From Flagellatimonas centrodinii (GTDB lineage: Bacteria; Pseudomonadota; Gammaproteobacteria; Nevskiales; Nevskiaceae): DNA of 64,000 nucleotides. Under the pieces are notes generated by a model. The model was not told the origin of the DNA. It searched no databases and saw only the letters and a program-made list of their open reading frames with translations. The stretch covers positions 868,001 to 932,000 of the forward strand of contig NZ_CP092104.1 of assembly GCF_016918765.2 (NCBI RefSeq), in the 5' to 3' direction. The translations under genes and the position numbers were made by a program. Numbering within the stretch: the first letter of the stretch is position 1; each line of letters begins with the position of its first letter. Positions 52,721 to 62,444 of this stretch are shown one piece after another.

Positions 52721-53281
52721 TTAATCAGCCTTCCACTTGATGTTGCAGCCGACACTCGGCTGCTGGTCCGCCTGCGGTTCGGCCCCGGCCAGCAGGGCGT
52801 CGAGGGCGGCGCGCAGGTCTGCGCCGTTGAGCGGCTGGCCGTTACCGGGGGTGGAACCGTCGAGGCGACCGCGGTACACGCAGCGGCGCTCGGCATCGAA
52901 CAGGTAGAAGTCCGGTGTGCAGGCCGCCTGATAAGCACGTGCGACGGCCTGGGTTTCGTCGTAGAGATACGGGAACGGGTAACCCAGCTCCCGGGCCGCC
53001 TTGGCCATCTTCTCCGGCGCGTCTTCGGGGTAGTGGGCGGCGTCGTTGGCGGAGATGGCCACCAGGCCGATGCCGCGCGGCTGATAGTCGCGCGCCAGCC
53101 GTACCAGCTCCGGGTTGACGTGCTTGACGTAGGGACAGTGGTTGCAGATGAACATCACCACGGTGCCCGCCGGGCCGGTGAGATCCTGCAGCCGTCGCGG
53201 CTGGCCGGTGAGCGGTTCCGGTAGCGTGAAGTCGGGGGCGATGGTGCCCAGCGGCAGCATGGTGGAGGGGGTCAGGGCCAT
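52721..53281 (-). CDS. Thioredoxin-like redoxin family protein
   Basis: A 186-residue thioredoxin-fold protein with active site FICNHCPYVKHV (CxxC, about 45-56). LGTIAPDFTLPEPLTG is the usual opening; the TPDFYLFDAERRCVYRGRLD segment holds the cis-Pro region. It is likely a thiol-disulfide oxidoreductase or peroxiredoxin-like enzyme of the cytoplasm, since no signal peptide is seen. The tandem repeat array starts right after its stop. Confidence 0.92.
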   Translation of the reverse strand: MALTPSTMLPLGTIAPDFTLPEPLTGQPRRLQDLTGPAGTVVMFICNHCPYVKHVNPELVRLARDYQPRGIGLVAISANDAAHYPEDAPEKMAKAARELGYPFPYLYDETQAVARAYQAACTPDFYLFDAERRCVYRGRLDGSTPGNGQPLNGADLRAALDALLAGAEPQADQQPSVGCNIKWKAD

Positions 53282-53347
53282 GCGCCTACCGTAGCAGTTA
53301 CCTCGGCGGGATCAAGTGCCACCGTGTGCGGGGGCGTTTGGCGACAC

Positions 53348-53379
53348 GATCACCACGGGGCTTCGCCCCTCGCGATGAC
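53348..53379. repeat. REP-like unit
   Basis: GATCACCACGGGGC-TTC-GCCCCTCGCGATGAC; the hairpin GGGGC/GCCCC and the CTCGCGATGAC end match the units at 52430 and 58082. Confidence 0.75.
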
Positions 53380-53415
53380 CGTGTTCGCTTGCGGGTAAAC
53401 GTGGAGGCAGTCGGC

Positions 53416-54336
53416 TTACGGGTTGCCGATGCCTCGGGGCTGCTGCCCGTCCCGAACGTCCAGGGCCGACGGCCGCTCCCACTCGGGGGGCGCCCACAGG
53501 TGCTTCAGGCGCAGCCACAGCGGGCCGGGACGGGCAACGTCGCGGAACATGTCGCGCCATTCGTGGAACATCATCACGAAGGGATTGCGGGTGTGGATCT
53601 GCCGCACGATGCCGTATTCGCAGGGCGCTTCTTCGGGCACGAAGCTGCCGAACAGCTTGTCCCAGATGATCAGCACGCCGGCGTAGTTGCGGTCGATGTA
53701 CTGCGGGTTGCGGGCGTGATGCACGCGGTGGTGTGAGGGCGTGTTGAACACCGCTTCGAACCAGCGCGGCATTTTCTTCACGCTCTCGGTATGCACGAAG
53801 AACTGGTAGCCGAGGCTGATGGCCACGGCCAGGATCACCATCTCCGGCTGGAAGCCGATCCACGCCAGCGGCAGCCAGAACACCCACATGCCGGAGATCG
53901 GATAGGTCACGCTCTGCCGCAGCGCGGTGGCGAGGTTCATCGTCTCCGATGAATGGTGGGTGACGTGGCTGGCCCACATCCAGCGCATGCGATGGCTGGC
54001 GCGGTGGAAGAAGTAGTAGAAGAAATCCTGCAGCACCAGCAGCAGGATCACGCTCCACCAGGTGAACGGGATGTCGAACAGCCGCACCTGATACAGCGCG
54101 TAGAACAGGCCGATGACCAGCAGCCAGGCGATGCCGTCGGCGATAGCGTGGCTGGTGGCGAGAAAGACGTTGGTGCCCACCTGCGCCACGCTGTAGGTCT
54201 GGGCACGGCGGCGATGCAGATGCCAGGCCTCCCAGGCCATGAAGACGGCGAACACCGGCGCCATCAACAGCAGAAACACCTTCTCCAACCCGATGGCCTG
54301 AATGGTGGCGATGCCCTGCTGCAACAGTTCGATCAT
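53416..54336 (-). CDS. Sterol desaturase / fatty acid hydroxylase family protein
   Basis: A 306-residue integral-membrane di-iron enzyme. The histidine boxes are HRASH, SHVTHH and [12 protein letters not shown], with DKLFGSF near the end as in alkylglycerol monooxygenase-type members. Several hydrophobic spans occur at about 15-35, 57-80, 90-105 and 135-165. It should hydroxylate or desaturate a lipid or sterol-like substrate. The ATG at 54336 overlaps the trpE stop (ATGA), so it is translated with trpE. Confidence 0.92.
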   Translation of the reverse strand: MIELLQQGIATIQAIGLEKVFLLLMAPVFAVFMAWEAWHLHRRRAQTYSVAQVGTNVFLATSHAIADGIAWLLVIGLFYALYQVRLFDIPFTWWSVILLLVLQDFFYYFFHRASHRMRWMWASHVTHHSSETMNLATALRQSVTYPISGMWVFWLPLAWIGFQPEMVILAVAISLGYQFFVHTESVKKMPRWFEAVFNTPSHHRVHHARNPQYIDRNYAGVLIIWDKLFGSFVPEEAPCEYGIVRQIHTRNPFVMMFHEWRDMFRDVARPGPLWLRLKHLWAPPEWERPSALDVRDGQQPRGIGNP

Positions 54337-55763
54337 GTCCAACGTCCCTCGCTGGCCTGAGCGACGGCGGTGGTCATGGCGCGCGCCTTGCTCAGGGTTT
54401 CCTGCCATTCGGTTTCGGGATCGGAATCGGCGACCACGCCGGCGCCGGCCTGCACATGCACCTGGCCGTCCTTGATCACGGCGGTGCGGATGGCGATGGC
54501 CATGTCCATGTGGCCGTCCCAGCCGATGTAGCCGACGGCACCGCCGTAGATGCCGCGCTTCACCGGCTCCAGCTCGTCGATGATCTCCATCGCCCGCACC
54601 TTGGGCGCGCCCGACAGCGTGCCGGTGGGGAAGGTGGCGGCCAGCGCATCCAGCGGCCCCATGCCGGGCTTGAGGGTGCCGACCACGTTGCTGACGATGT
54701 GCATGACGTGGCTGTAGCGCTCGATCACCATCTTCTCGGTGAGTCGTACCTGCCCGGTCTGGGCGACGCGACCAATATCGTTGCGGCCGAGGTCGATCAG
54801 CATCAGGTGCTCGGCCAGTTCCTTGGGATCGGCCAGCAGCTCTTCGGCCAGGCGCGCGTCTTCCGCCTCGGTGGCACCGCGTTTGCGGGTGCCGGCGATG
54901 GGCCGCACGGTGGCTTCGCCGTCTTCGACCCGCACCAGAATCTCGGGGCTGGAACCGACCACATGGTGGTCATCCAGATGCATGCAGAACAGGTAGGGCG
55001 ACGGGTTGAGCCGGCGGATGGCGCGGTACAGCGACACCGGCGGCGCGGTGAAGGGCGCACTCATGCGCTGCGCCGGCACCACCTGCATGCAGTCGCCGGC
55101 GGTGATGTAGTCCTGCACCTTGCGGACCGCTGCCTGGTAGGCCTCGGCACTCATGCCGGAAACAAACGTCGGCGCCGGCTGCGGCGCCGTTGGCGGCAGG
55201 TTGACCGGCATGCCCAGCAATGCCTCCATGGCATCAAGGCGGGACTCGGCACGCAGGCGGTCCGCTTCGTCACCTTCCAGCGCATGCGCCACCAGCGTCA
55301 GGGTGCCGCGCTGGTTGTCGAATACGGCCAACTCGTCGGCCCGCATCAGCAGGATGTCGGGCGTGCCGATGGGGTCGGGCTTGTGCACCCCCGCCAGCCG
55401 CGGCTCGAAATAGCGCACACAGTCGTAGCCAAAGTAGCCGACCCAGCCGCCGGCAAAGCGCGGCAGGCCGGAGGCCGGCACCACGGTGGTATCGGCGGTA
55501 CGGGTCCGCAGCCAGGCGATGGGATCGGCGTGGTCGAGCTGCTCGGTCTCGACGCCGTCGATGTGTACGGTGATGGTGTGGCCGTGCACGCGGACGATTT
55601 CGCGACAGGGCAAGCCGATGAAGGAGTACCGCCCCCAGCGCTCGCCACCCTGCATCGATTCCAGCAGGTAGCTGTAGGGCTGATTGCCCAGCTTCAGATA
55701 CGCGCTGACCGGCGTTTCGAGATCGCCAGGCAGTTCACGGGTGAGGGTGATGCGCGCCGTCAT
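54333..55763 (-). CDS. trpE: Anthranilate synthase component I
   Basis: A 476-residue chorismate-using enzyme, first step of tryptophan synthesis. Signatures: [18 protein letters not shown] in the N-terminal domain, then [42 protein letters not shown] and [20 protein letters not shown] of the catalytic half. Full length. It overlaps rpe upstream and the sterol-desaturase gene downstream by four bases each. trpG, trpD and trpC do not follow, which is unusual. Confidence 0.95.
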   Translation of the reverse strand: MTARITLTRELPGDLETPVSAYLKLGNQPYSYLLESMQGGERWGRYSFIGLPCREIVRVHGHTITVHIDGVETEQLDHADPIAWLRTRTADTTVVPASGLPRFAGGWVGYFGYDCVRYFEPRLAGVHKPDPIGTPDILLMRADELAVFDNQRGTLTLVAHALEGDEADRLRAESRLDAMEALLGMPVNLPPTAPQPAPTFVSGMSAEAYQAAVRKVQDYITAGDCMQVVPAQRMSAPFTAPPVSLYRAIRRLNPSPYLFCMHLDDHHVVGSSPEILVRVEDGEATVRPIAGTRKRGATEAEDARLAEELLADPKELAEHLMLIDLGRNDIGRVAQTGQVRLTEKMVIERYSHVMHIVSNVVGTLKPGMGPLDALAATFPTGTLSGAPKVRAMEIIDELEPVKRGIYGGAVGYIGWDGHMDMAIAIRTAVIKDGQVHVQAGAGVVADSDPETEWQETLSKARAMTTAVAQASEGRWT

Positions 55764-56434
55764 GTTGCTGCGATCTGCGCCCGCATGGCGGCAATGGTGG
55801 CGGCGTAGTCCGGCTTGCCGAAGATGGCGGAGCCGGCGACGAAGGTATCGGCCCCGGCAGCGGCGATCTCGGCGATGTTGTCGACCTTGACGCCGCCATC
55901 GATCTCCAGCCGGATGTTGCGGCCGCTGGCATCGATCAGCGCCCGCGCGTCGCGCAGTTTGTCGAGGGTACCGGGGATGAAGCTCTGCCCGCCAAAGCCG
56001 GGGTTGACGCTCATCAGCAACACCAGGTCGACTTTGTCCATGACAAAGCGCAGTACATCCAGCGGCGTTGCCGGGTTGAACACCAGGCCGGCCTTGCAGC
56101 CGGCGGCACGGATCGCCTGCAGGCTGCGGTCGACGTGACGCGTCGCTTCGGGATGAAAGGTGATCATGGTGGCACCGGCCTCGGCGAAGGCCTGGGCCAG
56201 GCTGTCCACCGGCTCCACCATCAGATGCACGTCGATGGGCGCGGCGATGCCGTACTTGCGCAGCGCCTTGCAGATGTCCGGCCCGAAGGTGAGGTTGGGC
56301 ACGTAATGGTTGTCCATGACATCAAAGTGCACCCAGTCGGCCCCGGCCGCGAGCACGGCGGCGACATCGTCGCCCAGGCGGGCAAGGTCAGCGGAGAGGA
56401 TGCTGGGCGCAATAAGCGGCGCTTGACGGGCCAT
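55760..56434 (-). CDS. rpe: Ribulose-phosphate 3-epimerase
   Basis: A 224-residue TIM-barrel enzyme of the pentose phosphate pathway. It shows [37 protein letters not shown] with the catalytic Asp and metal His, and [12 protein letters not shown], then [13 protein letters not shown]. The ATG at 56434 gives the family start. First gene of rpe-trpE-desaturase; rpe before trpE is a common gammaproteobacterial order. Confidence 0.96.
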   Translation of the reverse strand: MARQAPLIAPSILSADLARLGDDVAAVLAAGADWVHFDVMDNHYVPNLTFGPDICKALRKYGIAAPIDVHLMVEPVDSLAQAFAEAGATMITFHPEATRHVDRSLQAIRAAGCKAGLVFNPATPLDVLRFVMDKVDLVLLMSVNPGFGGQSFIPGTLDKLRDARALIDASGRNIRLEIDGGVKVDNIAEIAAAGADTFVAGSAIFGKPDYAATIAAMRAQIAAT

Positions 56435-56589
56435 GGAGGGTCTCGAAATCACGGGCGGCACAGGGCCAAGGGCCGAAATGATGCCAGAGGGGGCCAACGA
56501 TCGCTTTCGCTCCGCTGACCGGGCGCTTTGACGCTGGGGGGCGCGGTGCCCACAATGCGCCGCTTCGTTGTCACTGTTGAGACCCCGCG

Positions 56590-57501
56590 ATGCGCCCGTC
56601 GCCCGCCGAAGCCCCGCTGGAAAGCCCCCTGTTTGAAGCCCAGATCAGCAGCCTGCCGCGTCTGCATCGCGGCAAGGTGCGCGACATCTTTGCCATCGGC
56701 GACGACCACATGCTGATCGTCACCACCGACCGGCTGTCGGCCTTCGACGTGATCCTGCCGCGGGCGATCCCCGGCAAGGGTGCGGTGCTGCACCGGGTCA
56801 CCGAATTCTGGATGCAGCGATTCGCCGACCGGCTGCCGAATCACAGCGCGCCCGAGATCGACCTGCGCGACTGGCTCACCGCCCAGGAACTGGCGGAAGT
56901 CACCGGCCGCGCGGCGGTGGTGAAGAAGCTGAAGGCGCTGCCGGTGGAATGCGTGGCACGCGGCTACCTGATCGGCTCCGGCTGGAAGGACTACCAGGCC
57001 AGCGGCCAGGTCTGCGGCATCGCCCTGCCCCCCGGGCTGCGTCAGGCCGACCGGCTGCCGGAGGCGATTTTCACCCCGGCGGACAAGGCCGAAGTCGGCC
57101 AGCACGACGAGAATATCCGGTTCGATGAAGTGGTGGCCCGGCTGGGTCGGCCGCTGGCCGAGCAACTGCGCGACACCACCCTGTCGTTGTACCGCGAAGC
57201 CGCCGACTATGCCCGCGGCCGCGGCATTCTGATTGCCGACACCAAGTTCGAATTCGGCCTCGACGCGGAGGGCCGCCTGCACCTCATCGACGAAGTGCTG
57301 ACCCCCGATTCCAGCCGTTTCTGGCCCGCCGACACCTGGGCCCCCGGCAGCAGCCCACCGAGCTTCGACAAGCAGTTCGTCCGCGACTATCTGGAAACCC
57401 TCGACTGGGACAAGACCGCCCCCGGCCCCTGGCTGCCGGACGAGGTGGTGGCGCGCACCGCCGAAAAGTACCGCGAGGCCGAGCGCCTGCTCACCGCCTG
57501 A
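56590..57501 (+). CDS. purC: Phosphoribosylaminoimidazole-succinocarboxamide synthase
   Basis: A 303-residue SAICAR synthetase of purine synthesis. [20 protein letters not shown] and [20 protein letters not shown] are the nucleotide-binding opening; [20 protein letters not shown] and DTKFEFGLD are family blocks. Length and the late [20 protein letters not shown] put it in the 300-residue branch. Divergent from rpe. Confidence 0.96.
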   Translation: MRPSPAEAPLESPLFEAQISSLPRLHRGKVRDIFAIGDDHMLIVTTDRLSAFDVILPRAIPGKGAVLHRVTEFWMQRFADRLPNHSAPEIDLRDWLTAQELAEVTGRAAVVKKLKALPVECVARGYLIGSGWKDYQASGQVCGIALPPGLRQADRLPEAIFTPADKAEVGQHDENIRFDEVVARLGRPLAEQLRDTTLSLYREAADYARGRGILIADTKFEFGLDAEGRLHLIDEVLTPDSSRFWPADTWAPGSSPPSFDKQFVRDYLETLDWDKTAPGPWLPDEVVARTAEKYREAERLLTA

Positions 57502-57554
57502 GACCGGCCGGCTGCGTGCTATAACCGACGCATCATCGATGCGGAGCAGTCGTC

Positions 57555-57884
57555 GTGGAAATCAAGGTGGAAGTACATGTCACGCCGGAGGAGCTCCGGC
57601 GCTTTCTCGGCCTGCCGGATGTCGGCGGCCTGCAGGACGACATCATCGACTTCCTGCGGGGCAAGGTCGGCGCCGCCAGCGAGTTCGACGCCAGCGAGTT
57701 CGTCAAACAGAACCTGGAAACCCTGCGCAAATCACCGGCCTGGAAAAAGATCATCAGCAAGGTGGTGATTGCTGACGCCGAAGCTGCCCCTGCGGCACCG
57801 CGCAAGCGGCGTCGCAGCACCGGCAACGCAACCGGCACCGGAAAGGCCGGGCGGCGGAAGCGGGACGGTGAACCCCGCCGTTGA
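57555..57884 (+). CDS. DUF6489 family protein with repeat-derived C-terminus
   Basis: A 109-residue protein. MEIKVEVHVTPEELRRFLGL and the following DVGGLQDDIIDF resemble DUF6489 proteins of unknown role. The start is GTG with GGAG eight bases upstream. Residues about 75-109 are a basic Arg/Lys/Ala tail. The last five codons and the stop lie in structured repeat copy B, which begins at 57868, so its insertion probably replaced the original end. Confidence 0.8.
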   Translation: MEIKVEVHVTPEELRRFLGLPDVGGLQDDIIDFLRGKVGAASEFDASEFVKQNLETLRKSPAWKKIISKVVIADAEAAPAAPRKRRRSTGNATGTGKAGRRKRDGEPRR

Positions 57885-58006
57885 GCGAGCACCGCTCGCT
57901 GGCGGGGTGAACGACCGGACATGGAGGTCCGGGCCGGAGTGGATTAGCGAAGTGACGGTTCGCCACGATGGCCAACGCTGAGGCTCATTAGCGGCACAAC
58001 CCAACG
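57868..58006. repeat. Structured dispersed repeat, copy B
   Basis: Second copy of the 52238 element. The second hairpin here is CCGGAC-ATGGAG-GTCCGG (57915-57932), with paired changes relative to copy A that keep the stem. The long hairpin and the tail are retained. Confidence 0.88.
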
Positions 58007-58032
58007 CGTATTCAGGGCAGTGCCAGCCGGAC

Positions 58033-58112
58033 GAGATCGCCACGCCTGCTACGCAGGCTCGCAATGACAAGAGAGAAGGCTGTCATCGCGAGGGGCGCAG
58101 AATCGCAATGAC
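58033..58112. repeat. Two REP-like units
   Basis: Unit 58033-58068 has the hairpin GCCTGC-TAC-GCAGGC and ends CTCGCAATGAC; unit 58082-58112 starts GTCATCGCGAGGGGCGCAG and ends TCGCAATGAC. They match units near 52.4 and 53.3 kb. Confidence 0.8.
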
Positions 58113-58137
58113 AGGCGTGACTTCTGACGCGCAACCG

Positions 58138-58446
58138 CTAGGGCTGCACGTTGCGAAGATCCTGCCGCACGCCGAGCCACAGGCTGCGCCGCACCCGATG
58201 GTCATGGCGCAGGCGGTTGCGCGACTCCGGCAACAGATCCAGCTGCTCACGAATGAGTTGACCGGGGGTCCGCGCGTGGCGGGCGAGGATCACCCGCTCC
58301 CGCAGTTCCGACCAATGCCCCCGCAGGGCGTCCACTTCATGGGTCGCCAGCAGGGCGGTGGCTTCAACGGTCTGGTCGACCACCCGGTGCAGGCGGCCGG
58401 AGAGGCGCTTGAGGGCCGGCTCGGCCCCGGCGATGGGCGTGGACAT
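58138..58446 (-). CDS. Hypothetical helical protein, phasin-like
   Basis: A 102-residue protein, mostly alpha-helical by its heptad-like pattern, with TPGQLIREQLDLLPESRNRL similar in style to phasins and no signal peptide. GGAG six bases upstream fixes the start. It follows the phasin gene but after a strong terminator, so it may be read separately. Association with granules is inferred from position only. Confidence 0.7.
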   Translation of the reverse strand: MSTPIAGAEPALKRLSGRLHRVVDQTVEATALLATHEVDALRGHWSELRERVILARHARTPGQLIREQLDLLPESRNRLRHDHRVRRSLWLGVRQDLRNVQP

Positions 58447-58462
58447 GGAGAACTCCGAAAGC

Positions 58463-58498
58463 AAAAAAAGGGGCGGGTCGCAAACGCGGCCCCGCCCC
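58463..58498 (-). terminator. Rho-independent terminator of the phasin gene
   Basis: On the minus strand a GGGGCGGGG...CCCGCCCC stem with a GTTT-type loop is followed by seven T. A further hairpin GGCGGCC-TTCG-GGCCGCC (58504-58521) lies before it, right after the phasin stop. Confidence 0.9.
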
Positions 58499-58538
58499 GA
58501 TGACCGGCGGCCCGAAGGCCGCCTCGTCAGACTGTCAC

Positions 58539-59027
58539 TCAGGCCTTGGCGGCCGTCTTGCGGACGGTCTTCTTGGCGCTGGTCGCGGTCTTCTTGACGG
58601 TGGCCTTGGCCTTGGTGGCGGACGCCTTCACCTTGGCTTCAACGGTTTCGCCGTTGAGCTTGGCGGTGATGGTTTCAAAGCCGCTCTTGAAGGTCTTCAC
58701 CAGCTCGTCGCCGGTCTTGATGACGGTTTCGCGGGTGGCGCTGAGGGCGCCGAACAGGGCGTCCTTGCCTTCCGGCAGGTAGGCAGCCGGGTTGGCAGCC
58801 ACGGCCTTGATACCGTCGCTCTTGGCCTTGGTGAAGCTGGTCTGGGCGTAGCCGACCAGGTCCTTGCCGACGGCGAGGTTGGTGCGATAGACGCTGGTGA
58901 CGCCGTCGACCACGATGGTGTTGGCGGACTTCAGCACTTCGAAGCCGTAGAACACCACGTCCTGGCCCTTGGCCACGATCGGTTCCACACGGCCCTTGAC
59001 GTCGCTCACGATGGTTTCAACATTCAT
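58539..59027 (-). CDS. Phasin family protein
   Basis: A 162-residue phasin, coating polyhydroxyalkanoate or lipid granules. The helical phasin domain spans about 1-120 (VKGRVEPIVAKGQDVVFYGF, LVGYAQTSFTKAKSDGIKAV). The C-terminal 45 residues are Lys/Ala/Thr repeats (KKTATSAKKTVRKTAAKA), like histone H1 and PhaF tails, which could bind DNA. AGGAG eight bases upstream fixes the start. It is followed by two stacked hairpins and a T-run. No PHA synthase is in view. Confidence 0.9.
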   Translation of the reverse strand: MNVETIVSDVKGRVEPIVAKGQDVVFYGFEVLKSANTIVVDGVTSVYRTNLAVGKDLVGYAQTSFTKAKSDGIKAVAANPAAYLPEGKDALFGALSATRETVIKTGDELVKTFKSGFETITAKLNGETVEAKVKASATKAKATVKKTATSAKKTVRKTAAKA

Positions 59028-59175
59028 TTCAAAAACTCCTGGCAGTTCAAAACAAGAAAGAGGTACAAACGATTTCCTGTCGACCGCCGCGGCATTTGTT
59101 GCACTGCAGCAATCGAGTTCGTGCAGACTAATGGTGCAGTGCACCAATGTCAACACCCCGGTTGCCTGTCAAGCC

Positions 59176-61020
59176 TTATAGCGTCAGAAAATCCCGGACT
59201 GCCGCGGTGAAAATCTCGCCATAGGCCTCCAGCTTGCGAGCGCCAACGCCGGGAACCTCCGCAAACGCCTCGGGCGTGGTCGGCCGCGCCACCGCCATCG
59301 CGTGCAGGCTGGCGTCGGTGAAGATGACGTAGGGCGGCACCCCGGCCTCGCGCGCCAGCCCCAGCCGCAACTGCCGCAGGGCCTCGAACAGACGAGCGTC
59401 GGCACCCTCCAACTGCAGCGCCGCCTTTGACGCGCGCGGGCCTTTCGACGGCTTCACCGGGCGCAGCGCCACCTCCACCGTGCGCCGCCCCTGCAGCACC
59501 GCGCGGCTGCCCTCGGTGAGCACCAGTACCGGGAAGCCGTCGCTGGTCTCCGCCAGCAAACCCTCGTGCAGCAGGGCGCGGACGATCTGCCGCCACCAGG
59601 CCACCGGCTGGTCCTTGCCGAGGCCGTAGACGCTGAGGGTGTCATGGCCGTTGGACAGCAATTTCTCGGTGCGGGCGCCGCGCAGGATGTCGATGACATA
59701 GGTGCTGCCGAACCGCTCCCGCCGCTGCGCCAAGCGTGCCACTGCCGACAGCAGCTGCTGGGCGGCGACGGTGCAGTCGGTCACCGGCCGCGGCTGCACG
59801 CAGTTGTCGCACTGCTTGCAGGGCGGCTCGAAGGTTTCGCCGAAGTACCGCAGCTGGATGGTGCGGCGGCAAACCGCCGACTCGGCGTAGTCGATGACCT
59901 CGCGCAGCTGCTGGCGGGCAATGCGCTGCTCCTGCTCCAGCGGCTCTCCGGTAGCCGGATGCACCTTGTTGCGGATCATCTGCTCGGCGCTATGGATGTC
60001 GCCGAGGCTGAACAGCAGGGTGCACTCGCCAGGCTCGCCGTCACGACCGGCACGACCGGCCTCCTGGTAATAGGCCTCCAGCGTCTTTGGCAGGTCGTAG
60101 TGAATCACCCAGCGCACGTCCGGCTTGTTGATGCCCATGCCGAAGGCGACGGTGGCCACCATCACCTGGGCGGCATCGCTGATGAAGTGGTCCTGGTGGT
60201 CACGCCGCGCCGCCGCCGACAGGCCGGCGTGGTAGGGCAGCGCCACAATGCCGTCGCCGGCCAGCTTGTCGGCCAGTTCATCGACCCGCCGCCGCGAGCT
60301 GCAGTAAACGATGCCACTGCCGCCACGCCGCGCCTGGTCGCGCACCCGGGCATAGCTGTCGCGGGTCTTTTCCTCGACGGCGTAGAACAGGTTGGGCCGG
60401 TTGAAACTGGCGAGATGGCGCGCCGGGTCCTGCAGGTGCAGCTGGGTGACGATGTCGTCGCGCACCCGCGGCGTGGCGGTGGCGGTGAAGGCCAGCACCG
60501 GCACGTCCGGGCAGGCGGCGCGAATGCGGTGCAGCTGGCGGTACTCGGGGCGGAAGTCGTGACCCCACTCCGATACGCAGTGCGCCTCGTCGACGACGAT
60601 CAGTGACAGCTCGGCATGGCGCTGCAGGCGCTCGATGAAGCCGTCCATCATCAACCGCTCGGGCGCCACGTACAGCAGCTTGAGGTCGCGGTTGTCGAGC
60701 CGGCGCATCACCTCGGTGCCGGCGGCGGCGTCCTGGGCGGAGTTGAGGACGTCGGCATCAATGCCGTTTTCGCGCAGTTGCCGCACCTGGTCCTGCATCA
60801 GTGCGATCAGCGGCGACACCACCACGGTGAGCCCGGGCCGCAGCAGGGCCGGCAACTGGAAGCACAGCGACTTGCCACCACCGGTGGGCATGATGGCGAG
60901 CACGTCGCGCCCTTCCAGCGCGTCACGCACCACCGCCTGCTGGCCGGGCCGGAAGGCGTCGAAACCGAAATACTGCTTCAGGGCGCGGTGCAGCCGCACG
61001 TCCTGTGAAGAGACTGACAT
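59176..61020 (-). CDS. recQ: ATP-dependent DNA helicase RecQ
   Basis: A 614-residue RecQ helicase unwinding DNA in recombinational repair. Walker A is AIMPTGGGKSLCFQLPAL, the DEAH box is VVDEAHCVSEWGHDFRPEY, and motif VI is QEAGRAGRDGEPGE. The zinc site uses Cys in VCRRTIQLRYFGE and PPCKQCDNC. An RQC winged helix and a C-terminal HRDC domain (about 530-605) complete the normal form. The start at 61020 gives the usual N-terminus. Confidence 0.96.
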   Translation of the reverse strand: MSVSSQDVRLHRALKQYFGFDAFRPGQQAVVRDALEGRDVLAIMPTGGGKSLCFQLPALLRPGLTVVVSPLIALMQDQVRQLRENGIDADVLNSAQDAAAGTEVMRRLDNRDLKLLYVAPERLMMDGFIERLQRHAELSLIVVDEAHCVSEWGHDFRPEYRQLHRIRAACPDVPVLAFTATATPRVRDDIVTQLHLQDPARHLASFNRPNLFYAVEEKTRDSYARVRDQARRGGSGIVYCSSRRRVDELADKLAGDGIVALPYHAGLSAAARRDHQDHFISDAAQVMVATVAFGMGINKPDVRWVIHYDLPKTLEAYYQEAGRAGRDGEPGECTLLFSLGDIHSAEQMIRNKVHPATGEPLEQEQRIARQQLREVIDYAESAVCRRTIQLRYFGETFEPPCKQCDNCVQPRPVTDCTVAAQQLLSAVARLAQRRERFGSTYVIDILRGARTEKLLSNGHDTLSVYGLGKDQPVAWWRQIVRALLHEGLLAETSDGFPVLVLTEGSRAVLQGRRTVEVALRPVKPSKGPRASKAALQLEGADARLFEALRQLRLGLAREAGVPPYVIFTDASLHAMAVARPTTPEAFAEVPGVGARKLEAYGEIFTAAVRDFLTL

Positions 61021-61112
61021 CGCACTCACCACGGTTGGGCCGTTTGACCCGCGGGGGGTCGAACTTCAAGATCGGGCACCATTATGAAGCCCCTGCCCCC
61101 AACGGTCCGCTG

Positions 61113-62438
61113 ATGCCTGCCCTGCTCGAACGCGTACGTGCCCTGCTGTTCGACCCCGAGCGGGCGGCGCGGCTGCCGCGCAAACTGCTGCGGCCGGCCC
61201 GCTTCGGCTTCGTGCTGCTGCGCGATCTCGCCGACGGCCAACTGAGCATGCGGGCGATGAGCCTGGTCTACACCACGCTGCTGTCACTGGTGCCGATGCT
61301 GGCCCTGGGGTTCTCGGTGCTGAAGGCACTCGGCGTCCACAACTCGCTGGAGCCGGTGCTGCTGGAAGCCCTGGCGCCGCTGGGCCCGCGGGCGCAGGAG
61401 ATCACCGACAACGTGATCGGCTTCGTCGAGAACATCCAGGTCGGCGTGCTCGGTTCGCTCGGTGTGGCGCTGCTGTTCTATGCCGCGCTGTCGATGATCC
61501 AGAAGGTGGAGGCCAGCTTCAATTTCATCTGGCGGATCGAACAGCCGCGCGCCATCTCGCAGCGCATCGGTGAATATCTGGCGGTGCTGACGGTGGGGCC
61601 GGTACTGGTGTTTTCGGCGCTGGGGGTGACGGCCTCGCTGCTGTCGAGCGACATCGTCGGGCGGGTGGCGGAGATCCAGCCGTTCGGCTTCGTTCTCTAC
61701 GGCGTCACCCGGCTGCTGCCGTTCGCGCTGATCATCGGCGCCTTCACCTTTGCCTACAGCTACATGCCCAACACCCGGGTGCGGCTGGTACCGGCGCTGA
61801 TCGGCGGCCTGTCGGCCGGCCTGCTGTGGCAGTTCGCCAGCCTCGCCTTCGCCCAGTTCGTGGCCGGCGCCAGCAACTACAACGCCATCTATTCCGGCTT
61901 CGCCATTTTCCTGTTTCTGCTGATCTGGCTGTACGTCGGCTGGCTGATCCTGCTTACCGGCTGCCAGCTGGCGTTCTACGTGCAGAACCCGGCGCATCTG
62001 GTGCCGGCGCGGGTACCGCCGACGCTGGCCAGCCGGGCGGCGGAGTATCTGGGCCTGGCGATCATGACGCTGGTCACGCGCGCCTTCATGCACGGCGAAC
62101 GGCCGCCCACCCTGGATGACCTGTCGCAAATGCTCGACGCCCAGCCGGAACACGTGCAGCGCATGGTGCGGGTGCTGCATCACCATCAGCTGCTGGCGTT
62201 CACCGGTGATCGCGGCAACCAGCTGCTACCGGGGATCGACCCCGCCAGCCTGTCGCTGCCACGTCTGTGGCGGTTGATCCGCGCCGGCACCGAAACCCTC
62301 AGCCACCGTCACGATCCGGTGTCGGACACGGTGCTGAAGCTGCTCGATGAAGTCGAAGCGCCGATGGAAAGCCGGCATGGCGGCATGACGCTGCGCGACT
62401 TCGTGGCCGCGCACGACAGCCGGCCGCCCGCCGGTTGA
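61113..62438 (+). CDS. YihY family inner-membrane protein
   Basis: A 441-residue protein of the YihY/virulence factor BrkB family (UPF0761). Six or more membrane spans are visible, including FYAALSMIQKVEASFNFIWR just after the second and AFTFAYSYMPNTRVRLVPAL before the last ones. A soluble C-terminal region (about 300-441) follows. The ATG at 61113 fits the family start. The transport role is not settled. Confidence 0.92.
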   Translation: MPALLERVRALLFDPERAARLPRKLLRPARFGFVLLRDLADGQLSMRAMSLVYTTLLSLVPMLALGFSVLKALGVHNSLEPVLLEALAPLGPRAQEITDNVIGFVENIQVGVLGSLGVALLFYAALSMIQKVEASFNFIWRIEQPRAISQRIGEYLAVLTVGPVLVFSALGVTASLLSSDIVGRVAEIQPFGFVLYGVTRLLPFALIIGAFTFAYSYMPNTRVRLVPALIGGLSAGLLWQFASLAFAQFVAGASNYNAIYSGFAIFLFLLIWLYVGWLILLTGCQLAFYVQNPAHLVPARVPPTLASRAAEYLGLAIMTLVTRAFMHGERPPTLDDLSQMLDAQPEHVQRMVRVLHHHQLLAFTGDRGNQLLPGIDPASLSLPRLWRLIRAGTETLSHRHDPVSDTVLKLLDEVEAPMESRHGGMTLRDFVAAHDSRPPAG

Positions 62439-62444
62439 ACGCCG

